DNA of 64,000 nucleotides from an uncultured Clostridia bacterium (GCA_947581635.1 CANPVE010000004.1:1-64000), one strand, 5' to 3'. Positions 53,743 through 63,131 are shown, counted from the stretch's first letter. Notes: generated by a model from the letters alone, not told the origin. A program made the numbers and translations.

Positions 53743-54543
53743 TCAATCGAGCACCAGAAGGTCGAGTCTCTGCTCTCCCCTGTTGTCGCGTATCAGTTCA
53801 ACGTACAATTCCTTTGGAGCTTTTTTAGCAAAATATTCCCGCGTAAGCTTGTCGCTTAAATTCAGCCGACTTAGCGCAGCTATACGCGCTCCGAAAAGTG
53901 ACGGCAGCAAATGTATCATCAAAGCTTCGCCGCTTTCGCTGCCCTCACCGCACGTAACGAGCCACGAACAGTCCAGCGCCGAAAATACCGAATTGCACCT
54001 GCCGCTGAAAAAAAGATATTCCGCGCACCCTAACCGCGACAGTGTTATCATGGCAAATATTACACCGCTGACGGTCAAACACAGCGCCGCATTTATCATC
54101 AAAAGGAACTGAGCCCGCCGACCGCTCATAGAATAAAATACCGCGCCTGTGCGAAGGCAGAACGCAGCAGGCATAAGCATGATGACAACTATAGAGCACT
54201 TCACCGCCAAAAGCGCCGATCCAAATCCGAACATCTGAACAGGGTTGGGCTTGATGTGTGATATCTCATGCTCAGAGCGCAGATAACGCGCCGACACATC
54301 ATACATCTTTTGCATAAACGACGTGCGAAAATATACGGCGATCAACGCAGACAGCGCCGAACAGCCGAGTAGAGCCGCGCTACCCCTGCCGCCATAATTT
54401 CTCAGCCACATTACAAATGCCGCCGCCGAAACTGCAATAGTAATTATATATTTAAGGCAGAGAGCCGCAGAATTAATATGCGAACTCTCTGCCTGGCAAT
54501 ATGACAATTTTATCATTCCGCGTGACAATCTCATATTTTTCAC
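53743..54543 (-). CDS. Unknown membrane protein
   Basis: I do not recognise this 266-residue protein. It has about four membrane segments in its first two thirds (about 28-45, 55-72, 108-130 and 145-168), followed by a soluble C-terminal part of about 90 residues ending RGEQRLDLLVLD. Cysteines are scattered (Cys16, Cys28 and several near 180-200), with no clear metal motif. AAGGGTG lies about 7 bp before the ATG. It sits between leuB and nrdG on the same strand; neither neighbour suggests a role. Confidence 0.7.
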   Translation of the reverse strand: MKNMRLSRGMIKLSYCQAESSHINSAALCLKYIITIAVSAAAFVMWLRNYGGRGSAALLGCSALSALIAVYFRTSFMQKMYDVSARYLRSEHEISHIKPNPVQMFGFGSALLAVKCSIVVIMLMPAAFCLRTGAVFYSMSGRRAQFLLMINAALCLTVSGVIFAMITLSRLGCAEYLFFSGRCNSVFSALDCSWLVTCGEGSESGEALMIHLLPSLFGARIAALSRLNLSDKLTREYFAKKAPKELYVELIRDNRGEQRLDLLVLD

Positions 54544-54617
54544 ACCCTTTTTTTAAAATAGGCTAAATAAAGTGTCTGCGGAAATTTCTTGTTTATACCG
54601 TTGATTGTAAAATGAAA

Positions 54618-55697
54618 TTAAAGCGCCTTGATCTTTGCGCACACGAGATCGCCCATTTCCGAGCAAGTGACTTTCCTGAAGCCATCAACATAAATATCGG
54701 GGGTACGCGCCTCTGTGAGCACTTCGGCAACTGCCTTCTCTATAACGTCTGATGCTTCCGGCTGCCCCAGCGAGTATTTAAGCATCATAGCGACCGAGAG
54801 AATAGTGGCCAAAGGATTTGCTTTGTTTTGGCCTGCTATGTCGGGGGCGGAACCGTGAATCGGCTCGTACAGACCCGCTCCGCTTGCTCCGAGCGACGCG
54901 GAGGCCAACATTCCAATAGAGCCCGATATCATGCTTGCTTCGTCCGACAGTATATCTCCGAATATGTTGGATGTGAGAATGACGTCAAATTGCGAAGGGT
55001 TGCGGACAAGCTGCATTGCGCAGTTGTCAACATACATGAAACTCAATTCCACCTCGGGGTATTCCTTCGACATCTTCGTCACAGTCTCGCGCCACAGACG
55101 GCTGCTCTCAAGCACATTAGCCTTATCGACCGAACAGAGCTTCTTACTGCGTTTCATAGCCATGTCAAAGCCTATTCTCGCTATTCTCTCGATCTCGGTT
55201 ACGGAATACTTCTCAGTGTCGTACGCTGCCTCAACGCCGTTTTCGTTAAGTCTGCCTCTCTCGCCAAAATAAATTCCACCCGTAAGTTCGCGTACAACCA
55301 TGATGTCCAGCGAGCCGTTTATTATGTCGGCACGCAGGGGCGAAGCGTCGCGCAATGGTTCAAATATGCGTGCGGGACGCAGGTTTGCAAAAAGACCCAG
55401 CGCGCTGCGAATGCCCAGCAAACCTTTCTCCGGACGGACATTTCCCGGCAGACTGTCCCACTTGGGGCCGCCCACCGCGCCCAACAGTGTGGAATCCGCC
55501 GCCTTACACTTGGCAACGGTTTCGTCGGGCAGAGGAACTCCGACGGCGTCAATTGCGCTTCCGCCGAGCAGCGCTTCATCGTATTCAACAGTGAATCCGC
55601 ACTTCTCCGCAACGGCATCGAGTACTTTGATTGACTCGTTTACGATTTCAGGCCCTATACCGTCGCCCTTTAAGACGGCTATTTTATAATTTTGCAT
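54618..55697 (-). CDS. leuB: 3-isopropylmalate dehydrogenase
   Basis: This 359-residue NAD enzyme oxidatively decarboxylates 3-isopropylmalate in leucine synthesis. Signatures are [15 protein letters not shown], the active-site loop [28 protein letters not shown], and [21 protein letters not shown] with the metal-binding aspartates. The GSAPDIAG segment and length point to LeuB and not to isocitrate or tartrate dehydrogenase. ACAGGA lies about 9 bp before the ATG. No other leu gene is adjacent, which is a little unusual for this pathway. Confidence 0.96.
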   Translation of the reverse strand: MQNYKIAVLKGDGIGPEIVNESIKVLDAVAEKCGFTVEYDEALLGGSAIDAVGVPLPDETVAKCKAADSTLLGAVGGPKWDSLPGNVRPEKGLLGIRSALGLFANLRPARIFEPLRDASPLRADIINGSLDIMVVRELTGGIYFGERGRLNENGVEAAYDTEKYSVTEIERIARIGFDMAMKRSKKLCSVDKANVLESSRLWRETVTKMSKEYPEVELSFMYVDNCAMQLVRNPSQFDVILTSNIFGDILSDEASMISGSIGMLASASLGASGAGLYEPIHGSAPDIAGQNKANPLATILSVAMMLKYSLGQPEASDVIEKAVAEVLTEARTPDIYVDGFRKVTCSEMGDLVCAKIKAL

Positions 55698-55808
55698 TAA
55701 AAATCAATCCTGTCTGTAAAAATTTACCTGCTCTAAAGCGGTCTCGGTAAATATTATATATTGACAGGTTAAAAAAATCAAGCATCGCCTTACATTTATC
55801 ACCGCAGC

Positions 55809-55965
55809 AGCATTTACTTTTTTCGTAATCGGAAAAACTGAAAGGAATTTGGTGAAAATGGTCACTTGCTCCATGTTCACCCAAGTTCACTTTTAATCTT
55901 GCCGAGATATGAATATATTTGAAACTTATGGCAGTTGCGCCATCCTGACTTGAGTTTTTCAAAAT
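55809..55965. repeat. Dispersed repeat, copy C
   Basis: Its head (55840-55895, AATTTGGTGAAAATGGT and CACCCAAGTTCACTTT) matches copy B, including the preceding GCATTTA-TTTTTT (from 55809). Its tail (55943-55965, starting CCTGACTTGA) matches copy A at 22 of 23 positions. The middle block of A and B is missing. It ends 6 bp before the -35 box of the ABC-F gene. Confidence 0.7.
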
Positions 55966-55971
55966 TACGGC

Positions 55972-56000
55972 TTGAATATGCTGCTGTTATTTGATATAAT
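55972..56000 (+). promoter_or_regulatory. Promoter of the ABC-F gene
   Basis: TTGAAT (55972-55977) and TATAAT (55995-56000) are 17 bp apart. Repeat copy C abuts the -35 box. Confidence 0.8.
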
Positions 56001-56056
56001 GTTGGCCGGATGTTTCGATAAGTTTTATATTCTTAACAACGAGGAATGATTTTATT

Positions 56057-57973
56057 ATGACGCTGATGAATGCGGCGGGGTTGGAACTCTCCTTCGGCGC
56101 GAGAAATGTATTTGGTGATATAAACTTTCTTATAGACCAGCGCGACCATGTAGGATTTGTCGGGGTCAACGGCTGCGGGAAAACCAGTCTTTTCAAGGTA
56201 TTAACCGGCGAGTATTCACCCGACGCGGGCAGCTGCGGCAAAAGCAAGCTAACTAAAATAGGCTATGTTGAGCAGTTCGCCATAAACGGCAGCAAAAGCG
56301 TTTACGACGAATTGATGACAGTATTTGACGATTTGAAGGATATAGACAGGAGACTCGCGGAAATAAACGAGCTTCTTTCCAATATTTCAGAACAGCACAG
56401 TGGCATTGATGAACTTATTGAGGAACAGCACAGGCTCACTGAGGAATACAACGATCGAGGCGGCCTCACCTGCAAGAGCCGCGCTCGCTCGGCACTCCTT
56501 GGGATGGGCTTCACGGAATCGCAACTCTCGCAGGGGGTGTATACTCTTAGCGGCGGGCAGCGCTCCAAGCTTCAGCTTTGCAAGATGCTGTTGTCAGGCG
56601 CAAATCTCCTGCTGCTGGACGAGCCAACCAACCATTTGGATATAGCTTCAGTGGAATGGCTTGAAGATTTTCTGCGCTCTTTCAATGGCGCATATATAGT
56701 GATATCACACGACAGATACTTTCTTGATCGCGTAACAAACAAAACATTTGAATTGGAAAACGGAAAACTCACGATATATGGCGGTAATTACAGCTATTAT
56801 ATAGATAAAAAGGCGGAAAACCGCGAAATTGCCATTCGCCACTTTGAAAATACTCAGCGCGAAATAAAGCGAATCGAAGGAATTGTCGAGCAGCAGCGCA
56901 GATGGAACCGTGAACGGAACATACGGACCGCCGAGAGCAAGTTGAAACAAATCGAGCGTTTGAAAAAAACTTTGGTAACGGTCGACAGGCTGCCCGAGGA
57001 TTTCAGTTTCAATTTTCCAGTGCGCAATGAGAGCGGCAACGATGTTTTAAAAGCGAGCGACCTTGCCTTCGCATACGGTCCGCACGAGATATTTCGCGGC
57101 GTCAACATTGACATAAAGAAAGGTGAACGGGTATTTTTGCTTGGACCCAACGGCTGCGGCAAAACTACGCTCTTTAAAATGCTGTGCTCGAAACTGGGCG
57201 GTACCAATGGGTACGTGGCGCTTGGTTCTAATGTAGATATTGGCTACTATGATCAGACGCAGGAATCGTTGCACAACGGCAAGACGGTCCTCTACGAGGT
57301 TTGGGATGAATATCCGCGTATGACCGAGACTGAAATCCGCTCCGGCCTTGCCGCGTTTCTGTTTAAGGGTGACGACGTGTTCAAGAGCATAGGCGATCTC
57401 AGCGGCGGTGAGCGCGCCCGCGTGGCCATACTGAAGCTGATGCTGTCGCGCTGTAATCTATTGCTGCTCGATGAACCCACCAATCATCTTGACATAATAT
57501 CGAGAGAGGCTCTCGAAATGGCGCTCACCTGCTACGAGGGAACGATATTCATGGTATCGCACGACAGATATTTTATAAACAGGCTTGCCGACCGTATCTA
57601 TTATATGGAAAACGGCTCCGTGACAGAATACGCAGGTAACTATGACGATTTCACTTCCGTTCGCGCGGTAGGTGTGCAACCAAATTCCGAAGAAGGCGGC
57701 ACGGTTGTTAATATCGAAAAACAGCAGCGTGTAAATGAGTACAAGCAGCGCAAGGAGGAAGCGGCGGCAGAGCGAAAACGCAAAAAGCAAATCGAGAACG
57801 CGGAAAACGACATCGAGCGGCTTGAAACCGAGCTTGCTGAATTAAATGAAAAAATGCTTCTGCCAGAAATCAGCTCGGATTACCCAAAAATTATGGAGAT
57901 GACAAGTAGAGCGGCGGAGATGCAAAATCAAATTGACAGTTTATATGAGCTGTTGGACAAACTTTACGACTGA
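56057..57973 (+). CDS. ABC-F family ribosome-associated ATPase
   Basis: This 638-residue soluble protein has two ABC ATPase domains in tandem and no membrane part. Each half has a Walker A (GVNGCGKTSLFK near 37 and GPNGCGKTTLFK near 362), a signature (LSGGQRSK and LSGGERAR), and a Walker B ending LLLLDEPTNHLD. A linker helix pair, HFENTQREIKRIEGIVEQQRR, lies between them. The C-terminus is a long coiled coil (about 555-638), as in Uup-type members. ABC-F proteins act at the ribosome exit site; some give antibiotic resistance, but nothing here shows that. GAGGA lies about 10 bp before the ATG. An MmcQ-like gene follows after 21 bp. Confidence 0.95.
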   Translation: MTLMNAAGLELSFGARNVFGDINFLIDQRDHVGFVGVNGCGKTSLFKVLTGEYSPDAGSCGKSKLTKIGYVEQFAINGSKSVYDELMTVFDDLKDIDRRLAEINELLSNISEQHSGIDELIEEQHRLTEEYNDRGGLTCKSRARSALLGMGFTESQLSQGVYTLSGGQRSKLQLCKMLLSGANLLLLDEPTNHLDIASVEWLEDFLRSFNGAYIVISHDRYFLDRVTNKTFELENGKLTIYGGNYSYYIDKKAENREIAIRHFENTQREIKRIEGIVEQQRRWNRERNIRTAESKLKQIERLKKTLVTVDRLPEDFSFNFPVRNESGNDVLKASDLAFAYGPHEIFRGVNIDIKKGERVFLLGPNGCGKTTLFKMLCSKLGGTNGYVALGSNVDIGYYDQTQESLHNGKTVLYEVWDEYPRMTETEIRSGLAAFLFKGDDVFKSIGDLSGGERARVAILKLMLSRCNLLLLDEPTNHLDIISREALEMALTCYEGTIFMVSHDRYFINRLADRIYYMENGSVTEYAGNYDDFTSVRAVGVQPNSEEGGTVVNIEKQQRVNEYKQRKEEAAAERKRKKQIENAENDIERLETELAELNEKMLLPEISSDYPKIMEMTSRAAEMQNQIDSLYELLDKLYD

Positions 57974-57994
57974 GCAAAATGTGGTTGAAAATTT

Positions 57995-58399
57995 ATGGAT
58001 ATCATACAAATTGAGAAAATAAAGGCATACTGTTTAAGCAAACGGGGGGCGTATGAGGATCACCCTTTCGGAGAGATCCCCGTTTGCTTAAAATTAAACG
58101 GGAAAATATTCGCTCAGCTTTATCCCGACATGATTACTCTCAAATGCACAGTTGACGCCGCGGAGTTTTATAGAAATATGTATCCCAAAAATGTGGTTAG
58201 GGGATATCATTGTCCTCCCGTTCAGCAGCCGTACTGGAACACAGTATATATGGAGGGTTTCCCACAGGACGAGCTTGTAAATATAATAGACGAAGCGTAT
58301 GATACGGTGTTCAACAGTTTCAGCAAAAAATACAGCGTGAGCTGTATAAAAATTTATAATTTCCATGACATTATGAAACGGGGTTACGAATTAATTTGA
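57995..58399 (+). CDS. MmcQ/YjbR family protein
   Basis: This 134-residue protein matches the MmcQ/YjbR family (CyaY-like fold, related to DNA-binding proteins): IEKIKAYCLSKRGAYEDHPFGE at the start, CLKLNGKIFAQL, LKCTVDAAEFYR, and WNTVYMEG near the end. The molecular function of the family is not firmly known. It lies 21 bp after the ABC-F gene and overlaps the mtaB start by four bases, so the three genes are translated together. The ribosome site is weak. Confidence 0.9.
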   Translation: MDIIQIEKIKAYCLSKRGAYEDHPFGEIPVCLKLNGKIFAQLYPDMITLKCTVDAAEFYRNMYPKNVVRGYHCPPVQQPYWNTVYMEGFPQDELVNIIDEAYDTVFNSFSKKYSVSCIKIYNFHDIMKRGYELI

Positions 58400-59703
58400 A
58401 AGCAGGAATAGCTACACTCGGATGCAAGGTCAATCAATACGAATCACAGGTTATGATGGATCTGCTCTGCGCCAACGGCTTCGAGCAGACCGAAGAATGC
58501 GGACAGGCCGATGTGTTTATAGTCAACAGCTGCACGGTAACAGGCACAAGCGACAAGAAAGTTCGCCAGACCGTGCGCCGCGCACGCCGTGAGAATCCAA
58601 ACGCGGTGATAATACTGACAGGCTGTATGCCTCAGGCATTTCCCGATGAATGTGAGTCCATAGAAGAAGCTGACATTGTAATCGGCAACTCCAATCGCGG
58701 CAGGCTTCCACAATACATAGAGGAATTCATGCGCACTCATCAGCGCATTATTGACGTCAAGCCCCACGCCAAGGAATACGGCGGCGAATCGTCAGTGAGC
58801 GGTATGAACGAGCGCACACGAGCTTATATAAAGATAGAGGACGGCTGCAATCGCTTCTGCTCATATTGCATAATTCCATATGCGCGCGGTCGCGTCAGAA
58901 GTCGCTCCATTGAGCAAATACTCAGTGAATCGCGGCGCATAGGTCAGCATTATCGGGAAGTGGTGCTGGTGGGAATAAATTTGTCGGCATACGGCAGCGA
59001 CATAGGCAACAATTTGCTGGATGCAGTCAGAGCTGCGGCCTCCGCTGATGGGATACAACGTGTGCGCCTCGGTTCACTTGAACCCGACCTTACTTCAGAC
59101 GAACTGATTGAAGGCTTGGCGACTGAACCTAAATTCTGTCCGCAGTTCCATCTTGCAATCCAAAGCGGCTGTGACGAGACACTTAAACGCATGAACCGAC
59201 GCTATGACACCGCGCAATTCCGCCATGTGTGTCAAAAAATACGCTCCGCATTCGACAATGCTTCAATCACGACCGACATAATGGTTGGTTTTGCCGGTGA
59301 AACCGAGGAAGAATTTGAGAAATCCATGTCTTTTGTCAAAGAAATGAAATTCGCGCGGGCACACGTATTTGCGTATTCACGGCGCAGAGGCACAAAAGCG
59401 GACACTTTTCCAAATCAGGTAGATGAGCAGACAAAACATCTGCGAAGCGAAAGAATGATAGAGGCAGCGGGCGCTATGACACAGGAATTTCTTCACTCGC
59501 AGGTGGGCAGGGTCGTGGAACTGCTCGCGGAACGCGAAGTTGATACAGATGTTTTCGAGGGATACACCGAAAATTACACACTTGGGAGAATACGCGGTTC
59601 AGCTCTCGGCGGCAGAATTGTTCGTGCAAAGGTCACCGGAGTCGGCGACGGATTTGTAATTTGTGAGGCGTTAGACAGCAATTGTGAAGAAAGCCGAATT
59701 TGA
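58396..59703 (+). CDS. mtaB: tRNA t6A37 methylthiotransferase MtaB
   Basis: This 435-residue radical SAM enzyme converts t6A37 of tRNAs to ms2t6A. The N-terminal MTTase domain has TLGCKVNQYESQ, VNSCTVT and LTGCMPQ with three cluster cysteines. The radical SAM motif CNRFCSYCIIPYARG (Cys-x3-Cys-x2-Cys) follows at about 154-162, and a TRAM domain ends the chain. The TLGCKVNQ form and the order point to MtaB (YqeV) and not MiaB or RimO. The start is TTG at 58396, overlapping the stop of the MmcQ-like gene by four bases. With thiI it shows two tRNA sulfur modification systems in the window. Confidence 0.96.
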   Translation: MKAGIATLGCKVNQYESQVMMDLLCANGFEQTEECGQADVFIVNSCTVTGTSDKKVRQTVRRARRENPNAVIILTGCMPQAFPDECESIEEADIVIGNSNRGRLPQYIEEFMRTHQRIIDVKPHAKEYGGESSVSGMNERTRAYIKIEDGCNRFCSYCIIPYARGRVRSRSIEQILSESRRIGQHYREVVLVGINLSAYGSDIGNNLLDAVRAAASADGIQRVRLGSLEPDLTSDELIEGLATEPKFCPQFHLAIQSGCDETLKRMNRRYDTAQFRHVCQKIRSAFDNASITTDIMVGFAGETEEEFEKSMSFVKEMKFARAHVFAYSRRRGTKADTFPNQVDEQTKHLRSERMIEAAGAMTQEFLHSQVGRVVELLAEREVDTDVFEGYTENYTLGRIRGSALGGRIVRAKVTGVGDGFVICEALDSNCEESRI

Positions 59704-59763
59704 AGCAATTGTGATAGATTTTGTTTACAAAAATGAAGATGCACCTTTAAAATTCATCTTTTG

Positions 59764-59795
59764 CCCCTTTGGATAAAAATCAAAGGGGTCCTTTT
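59764..59795 (+). terminator. Terminator of mtaB operon
   Basis: CCCCTTTG (59764-59771) pairs with CAAAGGGG (59781-59788) and is followed by TCCTTTT. It lies 60 bp past the mtaB stop. Confidence 0.75.
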
Positions 59796-60031
59796 GTGAT
59801 GAAAAAATATTCTACTGTCATATTTTAAAAGTTGAGGACAAATTCACACTGTCCTTAATAAAGAAATTAAGATGTAGATTCTTGCTTTAATGACATATTT
59901 TAAATCAATATTCATTTTTAATATCGCTCACAAAGTGAGGAAAAAAATGCACTTAAAGCACTCAATGTTATCACCGAATCATAATATACCACTGTTATAA
60001 TAATAACCGTAAAGAGCAAGAGACAAAACAA

Positions 60032-60110
60032 AGACAATCAATCCTCCTTAAAGACAATCAACAATCAATCCTTTTTACAGACAATCAAAAGACAATCAAA
60101 AAGACAATCG
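60032..60110. repeat. Cluster of AGACAATC direct repeats
   Basis: AGACAATC occurs at 60032, 60052, 60079, 60090 and 60102, with a partial ACAATCA at 60061, all in one orientation. Spacings are 20, 9, 18, 11 and 12 bases, near multiples of a helical turn. The cluster ends 26 bp before the start codon of the 61-residue membrane protein, so it lies in the promoter or leader. The rest of 59796-60031 shows only a small AGGACA/TGTCCT dyad (59835-59855). Confidence 0.65.
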
Positions 60111-60136
60111 TAAAACAAATTCGGAGAGTGAGAGTT

Positions 60137-60322
60137 ATGCAGGACATAAAGCTTATATTGGCAATCGTGATATTAGCAGTCGGAATTCCCTATCTGCTTT
60201 CGGTTGCGGTTGAAAAGTTCTTCAAATTCAAGCTCCCGCATTTCGTGATGGAAAACAGCAACGAGCTTTCAATACTCGCCGCTGTTTCCTGTGTGATGGG
60301 ATTCGTTATGGTGATATTCTAA
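60137..60322 (+). CDS. 61-residue two-span membrane protein
   Basis: This small protein, starting MQDIKLILAIVILAVG, has two hydrophobic helices (about 4-26 and 44-61) joined by a basic loop KFFKFKLPHF. ATG at 60137 follows GGAGAG by 10 bp; a GTG at 60128 would add three residues. I do not recognise a family. It is a single-gene unit with an AGACAATC repeat cluster just upstream and a strong bidirectional terminator downstream. Confidence 0.7.
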   Translation: MQDIKLILAIVILAVGIPYLLSVAVEKFFKFKLPHFVMENSNELSILAAVSCVMGFVMVIF

Positions 60323-60400
60323 GACGAATTCAAAACAGACGGTTGAAAAAATCAATGCTCCGGATAATTAAAAAGACATTCAGTTAATAGTTCCAAATAA

Positions 60401-60449
60401 TAAAATGAAAAGCGTCGTCGGATAATTCAGAAGATTTCCGAACGACGCT
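60401..60449. terminator. Bidirectional terminator
   Basis: A perfect 18-bp stem (60401-60418 with 60432-60449) has AAAA and TTTT in its outer parts. It serves the small membrane protein and the convergent YfjL-like gene. Confidence 0.92.
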
Positions 60450-60456
60450 TTTCATT

Positions 60457-61161
60457 TTATTTAAATTCATCTTTTATTTTGTATTTTTCAAGGTCTGTAG
60501 TGCCTGTGAACTGAATAAGCTCATCTACGGGAATACTCTCGTAGCAATTCCCGTCACCATCAAAGTATTTACAATAATCAATCCTATAACCCATGTTCTT
60601 AAAGTTATTCATGATTTCTTTTATTCTGTTCAGCGATACTTGCTGGTTTGAACACATCGAAATTACGATACAGGTTTTGAGGGGCATATTCTTCGTATCA
60701 AATGTCATATCAAGCGAAAGCATACTTGTATCTATATCGCTGTCGCCATAAATTACGGTTCCGTAACCGAATTCGGGTTCGCTGATATATATATCCAGAA
60801 TCTTACTCACATCATCTTTGAAACCCATATCAAGGCGCGTAAGTGTATTTTGCTTTTGTATCACTCTAATCTCGTAATTGTCGTAAACCTCTCCGCCGAA
60901 ATACGAGGCGCTGAAGCTGCCGTCCTCGCTGTTCGGATCGACTATTTGGCAATTATAGCCGCCCGTTTTAAAGCTGTATCGCGCATTTGAAATTTCATAA
61001 TTGTTGTCGGTAAATTTATTTTCGATGTGCTTTTCAATGCAATTTTGGGCATAGACAGCCGAGAATATGTTCCCGCAAAATGCGTTGTATACAAAAAGCA
61101 CACCTGCCGCAAGCAGCGCTGCTCCAAACGCAGCGGCAATTTTTAATGCCTTTTTATTCAT
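60457..61161 (-). CDS. Secreted/anchored YfjL-like protein
   Basis: This 234-residue protein has an uncleaved-looking signal anchor (about 5-25) followed by an extracellular domain. The region CIEKHIENKFTDNNYEISNARYSFKTGGYNCQIVDP resembles Bacillus YfjL-type proteins with a conserved helix and K-GGY motif (key part KTGGYNCQI). Function is not known. AGGAAA lies about 7 bp before the start. It lies 46 bp downstream of the anti-sigma gene on the same strand, so it is probably part of the ECF sigma operon. Confidence 0.65.
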   Translation of the reverse strand: MNKKALKIAAAFGAALLAAGVLFVYNAFCGNIFSAVYAQNCIEKHIENKFTDNNYEISNARYSFKTGGYNCQIVDPNSEDGSFSASYFGGEVYDNYEIRVIQKQNTLTRLDMGFKDDVSKILDIYISEPEFGYGTVIYGDSDIDTSMLSLDMTFDTKNMPLKTCIVISMCSNQQVSLNRIKEIMNNFKNMGYRIDYCKYFDGDGNCYESIPVDELIQFTGTTDLEKYKIKDEFK

Positions 61162-61207
61162 ATTCTTTTCCTCCCATAGTTAAGATATAAGAGCTTTTAT
61201 CAGTTTA

Positions 61208-61786
61208 TCATTTATCTTTGCCAAATGCAAAATTCAGCAGCGCGGCAATTGCGCATCCTACGAGCACGAGCAATCCTAAAATGATCCCATAAATGATAGC
61301 GCCTGACAGGTTGAATGTCTCGACGCCGTCCGCATACCCCTCAAACGTCTGCCATTGCACCAATTCTCGAACTACCGTCATTAAAAATACAACACATGAC
61401 ATAACCACCCCCTTCTTTTTAAAGCAGCAATATGAAAACACTCCAACTATCGGCATTATAAGCAAATTTTGAAAAATAAGCGACGTGTCCAACATCATAA
61501 TTCCGGCTCCTGCGCCAAGTACAGCTACAAACCCTATGAGAAAAATCGTCTGTCTGCGTATATACGACATAATTTTTTTATCATTTGGCTGAATTTGGCT
61601 TTTATTCGGCTGATTATCTTCAAATTCCTCAAAAAGCTCACGACATTCATCGCAATGCTGTATATGGCTGCTGATTGCCGCTTTGCTATCCTCCGACGCC
61701 ACTCCGTCCACTGCAAGCGGCATTAAATCACGAATGATATCACAGGTAACTATACACAAATCGCCGCTGGTTTTATTCTTCTCCAT
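61208..61786 (-). CDS. Anti-sigma factor with zinc-finger (zf-HC2) and membrane segments
   Basis: This 192-residue protein would hold the ECF sigma factor encoded just upstream. The N-terminal anti-sigma domain has the HxxxCxxC zinc motif in HIQHCDECREL (about 42-52). About four membrane segments follow (about 83-100, 105-120, 128-143 and 160-187). Its start at 61786 overlaps the last 14 bases of the sigma gene, a typical sign of stoichiometric translation. How the signal releases the sigma factor is not seen; there is no obvious protease site. Confidence 0.9.
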   Translation of the reverse strand: MEKNKTSGDLCIVTCDIIRDLMPLAVDGVASEDSKAAISSHIQHCDECRELFEEFEDNQPNKSQIQPNDKKIMSYIRRQTIFLIGFVAVLGAGAGIMMLDTSLIFQNLLIMPIVGVFSYCCFKKKGVVMSCVVFLMTVVRELVQWQTFEGYADGVETFNLSGAIIYGIILGLLVLVGCAIAALLNFAFGKDK

Positions 61787-62282
61787 TTCCGTAACCCTCC
61801 TTTTTCAGTTCCTTCTGCAAATATATGCGTATTCTGTGTTCGAGCACACGGGCAGAGCTTTCTGAAATTCCCACCTTTTCCCCTATCTCCTTGAACGAAT
61901 ACCCATCAAGCCTCATTCTGAATACCGTGCGGCTGCGCTCGTCCTTTTGTCCAAGCAGACGGCTGACCAGCTCGAAAAGCAAAGTATTATCCGATGCGTC
62001 GGGTTGGATAAGTTCAGATTGCGATTGTATTTGATAGATCACAGTGTCTTCTATATACACGGTTCTTCCTTTCCTCCTGATATGTTGAAAAAATACGTGT
62101 CTGGCTATTGAAAACAACCAGGTCTTTACGCTTGAATCCCCACGAAACGCATAAAATCCAATGAATGCTCTGAAAAAACTTTCGGCCAACAATTCCTCTG
62201 CCTCACTGCTCGAACCTGTCAGGCTTAAAATGTAATTGAAAACGTCCTGTTTGTATTGGCTGTAGATTTCTTCAAAGCTCAT
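61773..62282 (-). CDS. ECF sigma factor
   Basis: This 169-residue sigma-70-family factor has region 2 (about 1-75, FEEIYSQYKQDVFNYILSLT, then SVKTWLFSIARHVFFQHIRR) and region 4 (about 105-165, with LDGYSFKEIGEKVGISESSARVLEHR as the helix-turn-helix). Regions 1 and 3 are absent as in all ECF factors. AAAGGGGG lies about 8 bp before the ATG. The anti-sigma gene overlaps its 3' end, and an ECF-type promoter candidate lies at 62309-62336, so it may activate itself. Confidence 0.94.
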   Translation of the reverse strand: MSFEEIYSQYKQDVFNYILSLTGSSSEAEELLAESFFRAFIGFYAFRGDSSVKTWLFSIARHVFFQHIRRKGRTVYIEDTVIYQIQSQSELIQPDASDNTLLFELVSRLLGQKDERSRTVFRMRLDGYSFKEIGEKVGISESSARVLEHRIRIYLQKELKKEGYGNGEE

Positions 62283-62308
62283 CTATGCCGCCCCCTTTCC
62301 TATATAAT

Positions 62309-62336
62309 TAGTCCTTTTAAAATAGGTTTCGTTACA
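62309..62336 (-). promoter_or_regulatory. Candidate ECF-type autoregulated promoter
   Basis: On the minus strand, TGTAAC (complement of 62331-62336), a 16-bp spacer starting GAAACC, and GGACTA (complement of 62309-62314) resemble ECF promoters with an AAC -35 core. It lies 27 bp before the sigma factor start. The -10 part is a loose match. Confidence 0.4.
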
Positions 62337-62372
62337 CGCTTTACAAATTTTTTATTTTCACTTAGAAATATA

Positions 62373-62406
62373 GAAAAATCCGCCGAAGCTGAAAGACTTC
62401 GGCGGA
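62373..62406 (-). terminator. Terminator of the PH-domain gene
   Basis: TCCGCCGAAG (62379-62388) pairs perfectly with CTTCGGCGGA (62397-62406). On the minus strand TTTTTC follows. Confidence 0.85.
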
Positions 62407-62505
62407 CCGTTAAACTTTATGCTGTATATCGACCTGTCTGTCAAACAAAACCTATGGTTCTTTTTTGAACAATTGTAAATGCTGCCCTTGAGACACCGCT
62501 TCCAA

Positions 62506-62910
62506 TTAGAAATCTCCGTGTAATCCGGGATCTCCGTCGCCATCGATTATCTCAGTGCTGCGGAAGTTACGGCGGGCCTTTTCCTTCTCAACATTTTCCG
62601 AGAGAATCGCGCGGAACTGGTTGATATTCTTAATATTCTTAATTTTGAGCAGCGGACAAGTCTTATCCTGTGAGTGAACTTCAACAGTACCCAATCCAAA
62701 AAGTCTCTGAGCCAGACTGCGTTTGACGCTCATATCCTGCACCCTGTAAAGGAGAATCTCGTCCTCATTTGTGCTGAAAAGACCTGTCTTATAGATAAGC
62801 TTTTTGTCTGTAATTGTGTATGTAGTAAATGAGAACGGCAGAGCGAAGAACGTAATTCTCTTGCGCTCCTTGATGAGAACAGTATCTTGCTCAATATTTT
62901 TTTTTGCCAT
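62506..62910 (-). CDS. PH-domain protein (bacterial PH / YdbT-like)
   Basis: This 134-residue protein has the bacterial PH-domain outline: TFFALPFSFTTYTITDKKLIYKTGLFST, then EILLYRVQDMSVKRSLAQRLFGLGTVEVHS, and a closing helix. It lacks the membrane segments seen in YdbS/YdbT, so it is a soluble single domain with a polar tail. No ligand is known. A GGGGGT site lies about 11 bp before the ATG. It is a single-gene unit with its own terminator, upstream of the ECF sigma operon on the same strand. Confidence 0.88.
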   Translation of the reverse strand: MAKKNIEQDTVLIKERKRITFFALPFSFTTYTITDKKLIYKTGLFSTNEDEILLYRVQDMSVKRSLAQRLFGLGTVEVHSQDKTCPLLKIKNIKNINQFRAILSENVEKEKARRNFRSTEIIDGDGDPGLHGDF

Positions 62911-63131
62911 GGTAAAATACCCCCTGTTTAAGATAAATTTGTCGAATATTTTATATTCCCGAATAAAACACTACGCTTGAACGGCAAGCCAAAAATAGGA
63001 TATATTTAATTATAGCACAAGATATAAAAAATAACAACAATGATTCTAACTTTTTTTGTAAATTGTTTTATTGCGTTCAATCGCGGGATTATAAAACCGC
63101 TTTATTTTGCATAAATTGACTTCACTTGACT

